DNA of 64,000 bases from Pseudomonadota bacterium. Lineage in GTDB: Bacteria > Myxococcota_A > UBA796 > SXON01. The notes under the pieces are model-generated. The model did no database searches. It saw only the letters and a list, made by a program, of their open reading frames with translations, and was not told the origin of the DNA. Position 1 is the stretch's first letter. The number at the start of each line of letters is the position of its first letter. The translations under genes were made by a program, and so were the position numbers. Shown here in pieces: positions 19,701-27,276 of the stretch. The stretch lies in the NCBI GenBank assembly GCA_005778355.1, contig SXON01000132.1, positions 1 to 64,000 on the forward strand, read 5' to 3'.

Positions 19701-19828
19701 ACCCGGCGGTTGCCGATAATGCCTCGCGGTTGCGCTTCTTCCTGTCGTCCCTGCACGACGAGGCCGAGCTTCGCTACACGGCCACCACGGTGCGAGAGGA
19801 ACTTGAGCGGATCCGGGCGAGCGGGTAG
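13796..19828 (+). CDS. Hybrid type I PKS-alpha-oxoamine synthase megasynthase (KS-AT-ACP-KR-DH-AOS)
   Basis: KS: VDAACASALVAIHD, HGTGTAVGD, ANVGHTMSAAGVAG. AT: LGHSLGEFTA, HAFHS. ACP: DDLGFDSLM (near 16744). KR: VLVTGGTGWLGQ (near 17287) with S/Y/N residues. DH: HALYGRPTVP and AIDSALQ. C-terminal PLP AOS: NYLGFSGH, LHDELIHDS, VDEAHSFGVVGKNGYG, GTLSKSLSSCGGYIAG. Confidence 0.93.
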   Translation: MSRSSAIAVVGLGCRFPGAENVNRYWQLVREGRHKFGPPLRNRWDHEAFFSTSQRTPDRYYAPHGAFLDDVASFAAMEFGIPPRRVEVMDPQQRMALECAWYTLQDAGYAAAIDGVDGGRPIDRSRVGTFLGLCAMEFRSILGARTIAQMLAAGQFGDAATSDEAKRLGDMINRLVPSRAFSGPGVLSNMSAAVVAQELDLGGPAFTVDAACASALVAIHDAVTYLRAGHIDAALAGGVYLNLTPDHLVGFSRIGAISPGGICRPFDVNADGFVQGEGVGLVMLKRLDDAVRDGDRVYAVLRGSALNNDGKGDGPMSPRSEGQESVIQTAWNDAGITARDVGHVETHGTGTAVGDRTEIGALRKSLVGREGPVLIGSAKANVGHTMSAAGVAGFIKAVLSVHHAEIPPLANWTAPHPDIAAAPETFAVPTAPVPWTDPRRVATVSSFGFGGTNAHMVLAAPEARPTARLFALGAPAPRLGAAQLVVISGDDGALLGRYARELADTLADTDNLAAVAHTLNVGRRRRAVRAALVAQSTAELRKHLRKVGDTLGSDPSARGAQGRDAVIGDAATPVPVAFLCPGQGMQKVGLLREWLAIPEFSDTLRDMEAAVSDITARPLRDYLYAEGATEEALTDTQIAQPAMFAVGMGVAAVLGRYGVKPSVVLGHSLGEFTATALSGAVKPREAIRFVARRGKAMSAMTGDHGAMAACMAAVAEIEPHLEPRVIVANLNHPRQNVISGPTAAVEKSVERLVAAGLKARRIPVSHAFHSPMLEGVQGDVEAGVAETHFTAPTLPMASCIAANAPRTADDVKAIYRRHAVAPVDYVTGLGQCRDQGARIFVQLAPGATLCAFARGVLEGGESILSVAADEADGGVGLLRVLALCAANGHRVDLTGFGEGIATLPPTPYPTQVYWPVVAERQKTAEIVTVRRDDAPATEVVHPGAAPAAPTEEDVQARVLRIVSKVSAFPLEALRAEQRLIDDLGFDSLMANELSTRLSEAFPGFAGIPRALFATSPRVSDIVGTVEGGGLGEALPLTAPDRAMVAYRPVLRAAPPSGRSRETGGRVLVHPELATLRTLPKGDVAVVSEVLGNKPTRAAVSGFVKALAREWPEHKVVVVDGSEAEALAELAGSDRDVEVVYQGGVRHVVGLEAVAASPRDLRGQTVLVTGGTGWLGQRIARALIEAGASVVLSGSRDRAEVLAELGPSARFFKADLGGNPDFTGLAVDGIIHAAGVLADGPVGTADGERAMVIKVGGLRRLRAAFPAAWIVSLGSYAARFGNAYQTEYAAANEAMASLGRALGAGTQDWGPWAESEMVSTIPAPMKRAMRDDGLWFVDTAQGLRALLASLGLPGEVVLGLDLPPVRRALEVERTLSPEMPWLRDHALYGRPTVPMAAVLEWACDLSGRTVEDLTLYDGIVVDKTVRVRLRVDGDRFTAHCDGKLAWTAVLTDEPLARVVPPALGQDTLPMSLAEFYRHTFHGPLLRGIVSVNALGDKGVAGVVRLGKSTDWNEAPWSLSPLAIDSALQLAAYWSLNKSGRAGFPVRVGRWTQVHTDAEELSATLWFDEQTGDRFRGTVVLSEPSGRVVAVGEGVEAELRSDGLDIAPEHTDFELFPAWVDLKMRLDAALMLNISNPYFKVLEGTARDKVVIKGQEMIHFSGYNYLGFSGHLHVTERVCEAVAKYGTSVSASRVASGERPIHLELEERIARVLGVDDAILFTAGHMTNVNTIGHLFGPKDLILHDELIHDSAIQGMKLAGSTRRPFPHGDMAALEKHLEQLRGRFEKCLIIVEGVYSMDGDICDLPAVIALKKRYKSFLMVDEAHSFGVVGKNGYGVREHFGADGRDVDIWMGTLSKSLSSCGGYIAGSKTLVSLLKYTAPGFVYSAGLTPANTMAAIAALELMEREPQHVAKLQQNAKLFYELCQAEGLDNGPAHGESAVIPVVVGNSFHALLLSDALMKRGINVQPILYPAVADNASRLRFFLSSLHDEAELRYTATTVREELERIRASG

Positions 19829-19848
19829 CGGGGTGGTAGCATGGGGGC

Positions 19849-20829
19849 ATGATCCTGCACATGCTCGCTTGCCCGGACGACGCGAAGGACTCCGCCGACA
19901 CGGGTAATCCGGTACAGGGGTGCGATCCCGCGTCCGCCAACGTGGTTGGCACGGTCACCAACCCCATGGAGTACTGCTCGGTCGAACCCGACACCGTGGA
20001 GTTCTGGTCCTTGAGCGGGGCGGGAACTGTCTGCTACGAGCAGTGGATGGCCTACGACAGCGCCGGGAACGACGGTGGCTGGGAGGACTGGCGTGGCGAG
20101 CTCGTGGCGACAGCCGCGATCACGGACCGGCACTTCGAGGCTCTGGTGACCGCCGGCGAGCGGGTGGGCTTCGCTGACAAGGGCTGCTTCGCCTGCGAGC
20201 CGTTCGCGGCGGTGGCGGATGATTGCACCGAGTTGACGATGCAGCTCGAGGAGAGGATCTCGGTCGATGCCCCGAACGTCTACCTCTACCCCGAGGCGCC
20301 CACGCCGGTAACGGTGCGCGTGGGCCGGCCGGCCGCGGTGACCGTCGCCATCCCGGCCTATCCGCTCGACGGCTGGTTGGTGCTCGCCGAGCCCGACGGC
20401 ACGCTGCGCCTCGGGCAGTCAAGCTTCGACTACCTCTTCTACGAGCTGCTCACCCGCGAGGAGGAGTACCAGTACGAGGAAGGCTGGTGTGTGCCCGGGG
20501 AGCTTGCCCAGGCCACCGTGGAAGACGCGATGTTCGACCTGGGCTTCATCGAGCCCGAGCTGGAGGACTTCCGCGACTACTGGGACGCGGCCTGGCCGAG
20601 CGCGGAACTCGTGGGCATCTACCCGCAGTTCGACCTGCCGGCGCTGAAGATACGTCCCGAACCGGACACGCTCCTTCGCGCCTGGTTCGTGGTCACCCCG
20701 CGCTGCGACGCCAAGCGCCTACCCGAGCTGTCCCACACGGAGCGCGTCGGTTTCACCGCCACCGAGTGGGGGGTCATCGTGGCGCCGCCCCTGCCGCGCG
20801 TGGAGGCCTGGCGCGTCGAGAGGCCCTGA
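19849..20829 (+). CDS. Secreted/lipoprotein-like hypothetical protein with a (K)P-x-YLYP-type domain
   Basis: MILHMLACPDDAKDSADTG...APNVYLYPEAPTPVTVRVGRPAAVTVAIPAYP...LAEPDGTL, resembling the recurrent bacterial 'PVIYLYP' domain. Confidence 0.65.
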   Translation: MILHMLACPDDAKDSADTGNPVQGCDPASANVVGTVTNPMEYCSVEPDTVEFWSLSGAGTVCYEQWMAYDSAGNDGGWEDWRGELVATAAITDRHFEALVTAGERVGFADKGCFACEPFAAVADDCTELTMQLEERISVDAPNVYLYPEAPTPVTVRVGRPAAVTVAIPAYPLDGWLVLAEPDGTLRLGQSSFDYLFYELLTREEEYQYEEGWCVPGELAQATVEDAMFDLGFIEPELEDFRDYWDAAWPSAELVGIYPQFDLPALKIRPEPDTLLRAWFVVTPRCDAKRLPELSHTERVGFTATEWGVIVAPPLPRVEAWRVERP

Positions 20830-20836
20830 GCGCCGG

Positions 20837-22570
20837 CTATCCCCCTGTGGATGAGACAAGCGCGGGAGCATGCCGGGCAAAAGGAGACGCCGCCCGGGGC
20901 GCGGGGGGATGCCGCACGAGACAACGCCGATTGTTCACGAGGCGATCGGCTGGGCGGTGGGCCAGGACGCCCCGGCACGCCGCCCCTGTCTCATTCCCGG
21001 GGGCATAGTTTCCGAACTGTCTCCTTTCCGGGGGGATAGTCACCCCCGCGCCCCCGCGAGCTACGGCCGCCCCCCCCCAGCGCGACAACAAGCGATGGAG
21101 CCACTGTCGGCTCACGCCGAGCTGGTCGGCGGCCTCCGAGCGGTTCTGCCCGCAGGCATCGAGCGCCTGCCGCACGAGCTGTCGCTGGAAGTTCTCCGTG
21201 GCGGCCAGGAGTCCCTGCGCGGGTGAGCTCGGCGCGGTGCCCGGCTCGTTGTCGAAGTGCGCCGGGCGCAGGGTGTCGTCACCCCAGGCGAGGGCATGGG
21301 CGATGGCCACCTTCAGGGCGTTGTCGAGCTCGCGGACGTTGCCCGGCCAGTCGCGGGTGGCCAGCTCACCGAGGGCGGCGTCCGCCACGCAGAGGCGCGG
21401 CGCGTCCGGTAGCTCCGCCAGCGCGCGGTCGAGCAGGAAGCGCGCGAGCGCGGGCACATCGTCGCGACGCTCGCGCAAGGGTGGCACCCGGAGCACCCCG
21501 GCGCCGAGCCGATGGTAGAGGTCGGTGCGGAAGCTCGACCCGGTCTCGCCGATGGCCCGCCACGTGGCGGCGACCACGCGTCCCTTGAACCGGAGTGTCT
21601 CGGTGCCGCCCACCCGCTCGTAGCTGCCCTCCTGCAGGAGCCGGAGGAGCTTCACCTGGAGCCGCGGGGGGGCCTCGCCTACCTCGTCGAGAAAGAGCGT
21701 TCCCCCGGCCACGCGCTCCATCAGGCCCTCGCGGCGACGCTCGGCGCCGGTGAAGGCCCCACGCTCGTGGCCGAAAAGCAGGCTCTCCGCCAGCTCGTCG
21801 GGCACGGCCCCGCAGTTGATCGCGAGGAAGGGCTCCCCGGCGCGGGGACCGAGCGCGTGCAGCGCCCGGGCGACGGCCTCCTTGCCGGTGCCCGTCTCGC
21901 CGAGGATCAGCGCCGGCCAGGGCATGCGCGCGAAGGAGCGGATGGCGGCGGCGAGCTCCCGCATCGGTCGCGACTCGCCCAGGAGCCCGGGGATCGCCAG
22001 CGCCGGGGCGGCCACGGGTTCCTCGCCGAGGAAGGCCCCGGCGAGCTGCGCCAGCGCCTCTACGCGGAGTTGCACGGCCACGGTGAAGGGGCGCCGCGCG
22101 TCGCGGAGGTAGAGGATCCCGGCCGTGCCCAGGGGCACGCAGCCCACCGCCCGATCGCCCGTGGCACGGACGGAGGGGGCGCCCCCGAAGCGGGCGTCGG
22201 CGAGCGCGTCGTCGGTCCACACCGGCACGCCGCCACTCATCGCCTCGGCCACGATGCTCCGGCTCACCTCCAGCGGCCCGGGGACGGTGCCGCCAGCCGA
22301 CGCCAGCGCGGCGAAGCTGAGGCTCCCGTCGTCGAGGCGACCCTGCCAGGTGCCGGCCCAGGCGTCTTCTGCGCCGGTGAGGGCCCGCACCTCGTCGACC
22401 AGCGCGAGAAGCAGCTCGCCCCGAGTGCGTGGCGAGGCCAGTCGCCCGAGCCGACCCTGCGCCCATTCCAGCGCCTGCAGGCGAGCGTCGAGGCGATGCA
22501 CGTGGACGCGGAGCCGCGCGGCGACGGCGGGGTTGCTCGCCGAGAGTTCCGCGAGGCCGGGGATGTCCAT
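20837..22570 (-). CDS. Sigma-54-dependent transcriptional activator (GAF-like N-terminus, AAA+, Fis-type HTH)
   Basis: [17 protein letters not shown]...[17 protein letters not shown]...[34 protein letters not shown]...[15 protein letters not shown]...[24 protein letters not shown]. Confidence 0.92.
   Translation of the reverse strand: MDIPGLAELSASNPAVAARLRVHVHRLDARLQALEWAQGRLGRLASPRTRGELLLALVDEVRALTGAEDAWAGTWQGRLDDGSLSFAALASAGGTVPGPLEVSRSIVAEAMSGGVPVWTDDALADARFGGAPSVRATGDRAVGCVPLGTAGILYLRDARRPFTVAVQLRVEALAQLAGAFLGEEPVAAPALAIPGLLGESRPMRELAAAIRSFARMPWPALILGETGTGKEAVARALHALGPRAGEPFLAINCGAVPDELAESLLFGHERGAFTGAERRREGLMERVAGGTLFLDEVGEAPPRLQVKLLRLLQEGSYERVGGTETLRFKGRVVAATWRAIGETGSSFRTDLYHRLGAGVLRVPPLRERRDDVPALARFLLDRALAELPDAPRLCVADAALGELATRDWPGNVRELDNALKVAIAHALAWGDDTLRPAHFDNEPGTAPSSPAQGLLAATENFQRQLVRQALDACGQNRSEAADQLGVSRQWLHRLLSRWGGAAVARGGAGVTIPPERRQFGNYAPGNETGAACRGVLAHRPADRLVNNRRCLVRHPPAPRAASPFARHAPALVSSTGG
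20840..21048. repeat. Diverged 2+2 inverted-motif element (copy 3), overlapping the regulator's 3' end
   Basis: GAGAC cores at 20853-20857 and 20884-20888 (minus) versus GTCTC cores at 20988-20992 and 21019-21023 (plus), each pair 31 bp apart, with shared GGGGG(C/G)ATAG ends. Confidence 0.6.
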
Positions 22571-22603
22571 GACAACGAGTATGTTACCCGCCGCTCGCCC
22601 GCC

Positions 22604-23428
22604 ATGCCTCTCGCGCCTCGCCTGCTCGCCGCTGTCGTCGTGGCCATGCTGGCCAGCCCGGCGGCCTGGGCGGAGCAGGTGGTCGCCGGCGCCTGTGAAC
22701 CCGGCTGGAGCGCAGCCACTGCGGCGGATCGTGCGTTGCTGGCGTATATCGATCGCGATCTTCCGAGCTTCACTGCGGAGGCTACCGCCATCGAGGCCGC
22801 GCTGCCGTGTGTCACGACGGTGCTCGACCCGGTCACGGCGTCGCGACTCCATCTCGTGTTCGCGCTTGCCCGGCTCGGGGTGCGCGATCGCGAGGGGGCC
22901 GTCGCCGAGCTGCGCGCCCTGCCCGCCGGGTTCTCGCCGCCGCTGGGCCTGGCCCCCGAGGGACAGTTCCTGCATGGTCTGTTCGCCGAGGTGGCGGCCA
23001 TGCCCCCGCGGGCGCGCTTGCCCGCGCCGGTGGCCACGGGAGAGGTCCTGGTGGTCGACGGGGTGCCCTCGACCGACCGCCCCGAGGGCGCGGCGATCCT
23101 CCAGGTGCTCGGCTCCGATGGCGGCGTGCGCTGGACCGGTCGCCAGTGGCCGCCGGTGCTCGTCGTGCTCCCTGTGGAACCCCTCGTGTCCGCCAGCCCA
23201 CCGCCCCCGCGTCCGGTGGCCCCGGTCGTCGCCACCGCCGCCGCCACCGCTCTCGGGCTCGCCGGTCTGGGGCTGGGGCTCGCCAATCGGAGTGCCTTCG
23301 ACGACCTCGACACCCCCTACGAGAACGTCGCGGGCCTGCAATCGCGCTCCACGCTCTACACCGGGCTGGCGATTACGGGTGCCGCCGCGACCGTCGCCTG
23401 CGGCGCGTGGTGGGTGGTCACGTGGTGA
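22604..23428 (+). CDS. Secreted hypothetical protein with C-terminal TM segments
   Basis: MPLAPRLLAAVVVAMLASPAAWAEQVV signal peptide; PVVATAAATALGLAGLGLGLANRSAFDDLDTPYENVAGLQSRSTLYTGLAITGAAATVACGAWWVV. Confidence 0.7.
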   Translation: MPLAPRLLAAVVVAMLASPAAWAEQVVAGACEPGWSAATAADRALLAYIDRDLPSFTAEATAIEAALPCVTTVLDPVTASRLHLVFALARLGVRDREGAVAELRALPAGFSPPLGLAPEGQFLHGLFAEVAAMPPRARLPAPVATGEVLVVDGVPSTDRPEGAAILQVLGSDGGVRWTGRQWPPVLVVLPVEPLVSASPPPPRPVAPVVATAAATALGLAGLGLGLANRSAFDDLDTPYENVAGLQSRSTLYTGLAITGAAATVACGAWWVVTW

Positions 23429-24633
23429 TCCTGCTCGGCTGCATCCTCATCTCCGAGGCCGAGCTCACCGCGCGCTACGACGTCGATGGCGACGGCATGC
23501 CGTGGCCGGACGACTGCGACGACCGCGACGCCTCGGTCACCCACTGCGTCAGCGTGGAGCCGCCCCCCGACTGGCGCGAGGGCGAGGGCGACTACGGTCA
23601 CGACGTGGCGCTCCTCGTTGGTGGACACGTGCTGGTGGGTGCGCCAAGCGAGGCCGAGGCTCATGTCGACGAGCGCTTGCTGCGCGGCCCCTCGAGCTGT
23701 GCGAGCGGGGGCGATGGCGCGGGTTGGTCGGTCGCGGCGGTGGGCGATCTCGACGGCGACGGGGCAGGCGAGGCGCTGGTGGGCGGGCCGTCCCTGGGCG
23801 CGGGCGGCGGTTGTGCGGGCGCCGCGTGGCTCCTGCCGAGCGCGGCCTGGACCGACGACGTGTCCCTGGCGGAGGGTGGCGGTACGGTCACCGGCGAGGC
23901 CGCCGGCGACGGGCTCGGCTTCGCCGTGGCCGGGGTCGACCTCGACGGTGACGGCCTCGACGAGATCCTGCTCGGCGCGCCCGTGGCGGGGGCGGTGTAC
24001 GCGATCTCGGCGGCTGAGCTCGGCGCGGGCGCGAATATCGCCGCGAAGAGCGGCGCCGTCTGGACGGCGGCCGGAGCGGGGTTCGGCGTGCGGTCCGGTG
24101 GCGACGTGGACGGCGACGGTCGTGGCGACGTGCTGGTGACCACCGACGCGGGCCTCGTCGTGCTCGGCGGGGCGCTCGACGAGGTGCTCGCCACCGTGCC
24201 CGGCGTGGGCGGCTGTGGCCCGCGCTGTGCCTCGGCGCTCGGCGACCTCGACGACGACGGCCGTTCCGAGCTCGCGGTGGGCGACTCCGCTAATCTCTAC
24301 TTGCTGCCCGGCGCGGCCCTCTCGGGGACGGTGGAGGCCACCGATGTCGCGACATCTGTATTGCTTGGGACGGCGATCTACGCGGTGGCGCCTGGCGACG
24401 ATGGCGCCTTGCTGGGTGAGGCGAGCGGGGTTTTCCTCGTGACGGACCCGCCTCTCGGCGCCATCGATCTCGCCGATGGCGTGGCCCGCGAGTACGCCAC
24501 CGAGGCGCCGGGCAGCGACTTCGGCTGGGCGATCGACGGTGGCGTCGACCTCGGACTGGGCGCGTCCGGTCCCGACGTGGCGGTCGGGTCGCCGGGCGAG
24601 GGCCGCGTGTACTTCTTCGCCGGTCGGAACTAG
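23425..24633 (+). CDS. FG-GAP/integrin-alpha repeat protein (lipoprotein-like)
   Basis: VILLGCILISEAELTARYDVDGDGMPWPDDCDDRDASVTHC...GDLDGDGAGEALVGGPS...GVDLDGDGLDEILLGAP; GTGA overlap with the upstream stop. Confidence 0.8.
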   Translation: MILLGCILISEAELTARYDVDGDGMPWPDDCDDRDASVTHCVSVEPPPDWREGEGDYGHDVALLVGGHVLVGAPSEAEAHVDERLLRGPSSCASGGDGAGWSVAAVGDLDGDGAGEALVGGPSLGAGGGCAGAAWLLPSAAWTDDVSLAEGGGTVTGEAAGDGLGFAVAGVDLDGDGLDEILLGAPVAGAVYAISAAELGAGANIAAKSGAVWTAAGAGFGVRSGGDVDGDGRGDVLVTTDAGLVVLGGALDEVLATVPGVGGCGPRCASALGDLDDDGRSELAVGDSANLYLLPGAALSGTVEATDVATSVLLGTAIYAVAPGDDGALLGEASGVFLVTDPPLGAIDLADGVAREYATEAPGSDFGWAIDGGVDLGLGASGPDVAVGSPGEGRVYFFAGRN

Positions 24634-24636
24634 GCG

Positions 24637-26199
24637 ATGTGGCGCGTGCTCGGCGTGCTCGGTCACGGCGGCCACGGCACCGTGTTTCTCGTGGAACACT
24701 CGGGCGAAGGGGGACTGCAACGGCGCATGGCGCTCAAGGTGCTCGGGCCCGCCGGTGAGCGCGCTGCCCAGCGACTGCGCGACGAGGCTCGCATCCTCGC
24801 GCTGGTGCGCCACCGCGCCGTGGCCCGCGCCGAGGCGCTCGTGAAAGTGGAGGGGCGCTGGGCGATGCTGCTGGAGTACGTGGAGGGGGCCAGCCTGCGC
24901 GACGCCTTGCTCGTTGGCTCCCTGCCCCCGGCGGCGGCCCTGGAGGTGGCCGCGGAGATCGCCCGCGCGCTCGATGGCGCCTGGCACGCGTCTGGTCCTG
25001 CCGGGGAGCCCCTCCACGTGCTCCATCGCGATCTGAAGCCGTCCAACGTGCAGCTCACCCCGCGGGGCGAGGTGAAGCTCCTCGACTTCGGCATCGCCCG
25101 CGCCGCGCTGGCCGGGCGGGCCGACACCACCGAGGGGGTGGCCGGCACGCCGGGCTACGTGCCGCCGGAGCGACTCGAAGGCGCCGAGGAGGGGCCTGCG
25201 GGCGACGTCTTCGCGCTCGGTGTGCTCCTGGCCGAGATGCTGACCGGCCAGCCGGTGCGGCAGTTTCCGCTGGGCGAGGCGCGGCACGAGAGTCATCTCC
25301 GGGCGGTGCTCGCGCGCTTGCCGGTGGGAGAGGCGCTCTTGCGCTCGATGCTTGCCCGGGAACCGGGGGAGCGTCCGAGCGCCCGGGACGCTGAACGCGA
25401 GTTGGAGGCGCTGCGCAGGGCGGCTACAGGCCCCTCGCTGCGAGACTGGGCCGAGAGCACCGTGCCGGGACTCGTGCCCTCCTCGGCGGAGGGCGACCCA
25501 TGGGTGGGGACGACGCTCACGCTGGACACGGGAACGGGTGAGGTTTCTTCCTCGCTTCCGTCGGTCACGGGTGGGCGGGCGACGGGTCGGGTGACGGGGG
25601 CCGAGGCGAGCGCTCGAGATCGCGTGGCGCCCCCTGGCCGGCGCGCATGGGCCTACCTGGCCGCGGGGCTCGGGCTGGCGGTCCTCGTCGCGCTCTTGTC
25701 CTGGCCGCCCGGCGAGCCCGTTCCGGACGGGACACAGGCTTCCGGTCCCCAGGTGGCGGCGGGCGAGCTCGCGGTCGACGCGGTGCCGAGCGCGCCCGCT
25801 TCGGCCCCTGCCGCAGACCCCATGGTGCCCGCGCCCGCCGGTCGCTCGTCGGTCACACCTGTCCCCGGTGGCTCGGTGGGAATCTCGCCCGAGGCGAGCG
25901 CGTCGTCCCCGCCTTCATCCCGGCGCCCAGACCCGAGCGCGGCCGTTGTCGTGCCTTCGAGCCCAGCCGTCGCGGAGACCGGACGCGTCGTGGTCAACGG
26001 CGACGCCGAGACTGTCCGCCTCGTCGATAGCGCCGGTCACGCCCATGCACAGCTCGACGCCCTCGCGCCGGGCACCTACTCGGTCCGCGTCCGCTTCTCG
26101 GGACTGGGCGAGGGACCCGGGGGGACGGTGACCGTGGTGGCAGGGACGAGCACCGTGCTCGAGTGCTCGAGCATCACCCTCGAGTGCCGCGCGCGCTGA
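24637..26199 (+). CDS. Membrane-anchored serine/threonine protein kinase
   Basis: LGHGGHGTVFLVEH...MALKVLG...VLHRDLKPSNVQLTPRGEVKLLDFGIARAAL...AGTPGYVPPERL...GDVFALGVLLAEML; TM AYLAAGLGLAVLVALLSW; C-terminal extracytoplasmic region. Confidence 0.93.
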   Translation: MWRVLGVLGHGGHGTVFLVEHSGEGGLQRRMALKVLGPAGERAAQRLRDEARILALVRHRAVARAEALVKVEGRWAMLLEYVEGASLRDALLVGSLPPAAALEVAAEIARALDGAWHASGPAGEPLHVLHRDLKPSNVQLTPRGEVKLLDFGIARAALAGRADTTEGVAGTPGYVPPERLEGAEEGPAGDVFALGVLLAEMLTGQPVRQFPLGEARHESHLRAVLARLPVGEALLRSMLAREPGERPSARDAERELEALRRAATGPSLRDWAESTVPGLVPSSAEGDPWVGTTLTLDTGTGEVSSSLPSVTGGRATGRVTGAEASARDRVAPPGRRAWAYLAAGLGLAVLVALLSWPPGEPVPDGTQASGPQVAAGELAVDAVPSAPASAPAADPMVPAPAGRSSVTPVPGGSVGISPEASASSPPSSRRPDPSAAVVVPSSPAVAETGRVVVNGDAETVRLVDSAGHAHAQLDALAPGTYSVRVRFSGLGEGPGGTVTVVAGTSTVLECSSITLECRAR

Positions 26200-26277
26200 C
26201 ACCGCTCGGCGACCTGTTGCGGAGGTCGACTCGTTTTCGGCGTCGCCCCGGGGCGGCGGCTTGGCTACCCTGTCCCC

Positions 26278-26955
26278 GTGCTTCTCCTCGCCCTCGCCCT
26301 CGCCCAGGAACGTGACCCGCCCGGTGCTCCGGACGGTGATGCCCTGCTCGCGAGCGCGCAGACGCACGTGCGCAACCTGCCGGGTTGCTGGCTGATGAAG
26401 GGCGACAGTCGCGACCACTGGGACGCGGGCATCTTCGGAGAGGGCGACCGTCACTGGCTTCTCGAGGGGCGGCTGGTTGACGGTCTCTGGCAAGACTTCG
26501 CCTTCAATCCCGCGGCCGACAACCAGACTCCGCCCGACGAGAACGACAAACGACGCTCGATGTTCGGGCGCTTCCCCGACGCAGAGGCCGACCAGGATGC
26601 GGGACGACAGTCGGTGCTCCAGGCCCTCTCCGACGACGTGTCGGTGCAGTACGTGGAGAAAGACGGCCCGGGTTGGAAGCTGGTGCGCACCTTGCGCGGC
26701 GGCACGGCGCTCAACAACACGCTAGTCTTGCATTACGACGCGGCGCTCCGCCCCTGGCGCTGGGCGGTGAGCATCATCGACCCGGTGGTGGTGGCGGGCG
26801 ACCGGGGCAAGGCCAAGATCGTGCGCATGGAGGCGGTGCTGGAGGCCGACGAGCACGGCGCGCCGCGGTCGGAGAACTTCACCGGGACCTTCGCACAGTG
26901 GCCGTTCAAGGTGGAGGTGTCGGCAGTCACGCGGTGGACGGCGGGGCCTTGTTGA
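26278..26955 (+). CDS. Secreted hypothetical protein
   Basis: MLLLALALAQERDPPGAPDGDALLASAQTHVRNLPGCWLMKGDSRDHWDAGIFGEGDRHWLLEG; uninterrupted and consistent coding pattern. Confidence 0.65.
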   Translation: MLLLALALAQERDPPGAPDGDALLASAQTHVRNLPGCWLMKGDSRDHWDAGIFGEGDRHWLLEGRLVDGLWQDFAFNPAADNQTPPDENDKRRSMFGRFPDAEADQDAGRQSVLQALSDDVSVQYVEKDGPGWKLVRTLRGGTALNNTLVLHYDAALRPWRWAVSIIDPVVVAGDRGKAKIVRMEAVLEADEHGAPRSENFTGTFAQWPFKVEVSAVTRWTAGPC

Positions 26956-27276
26956 GGTGAGGAGGGGTCTACGGCCAGATTCATCCGGGTCGTGAGCGCT
27001 GCGTGCCTGGGAGGAGCCGGGGCCGCGCGTCGTGACCGATTGCTGTGCGAGGTGGAATCGTCGTGAGCGCAGGTCGCCCCAACCGGCACTCCAGGCCACC
27101 TCCGCCTGTGGCGTGCGCGGACCTGCTGAGAAAAATGGTGCTTCTACGTTGCGTCACCGGCCGGCTTGGGGTTGGAGGAAGCGCTGAGTGTCAGTTCAGC
27201 GGCGATGTGCTCACGACGATTCCGTCTCGATGTGTCTCCTCTTGCGACGCTCGGCCCTCCAGCCGCGAGGCCCGCC

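Noticed and set aside
16088-19756. 1222-aa minus-strand ORF opposite the PKS-AOS gene
   Set aside because: Antisense of clear AT/ACP/KR/DH/AOS coding sequence; no recognisable domain.
23356-25296. 646-aa minus-strand ORF
   Set aside because: Antisense to the FG-GAP protein and the Ser/Thr kinase, which carry diagnostic motifs.
26956-27276. Possible small ORFs or ncRNA between the secreted protein and the HipA-like gene
   Set aside because: No conserved motif, convincing start context or structure could be supported by eye.
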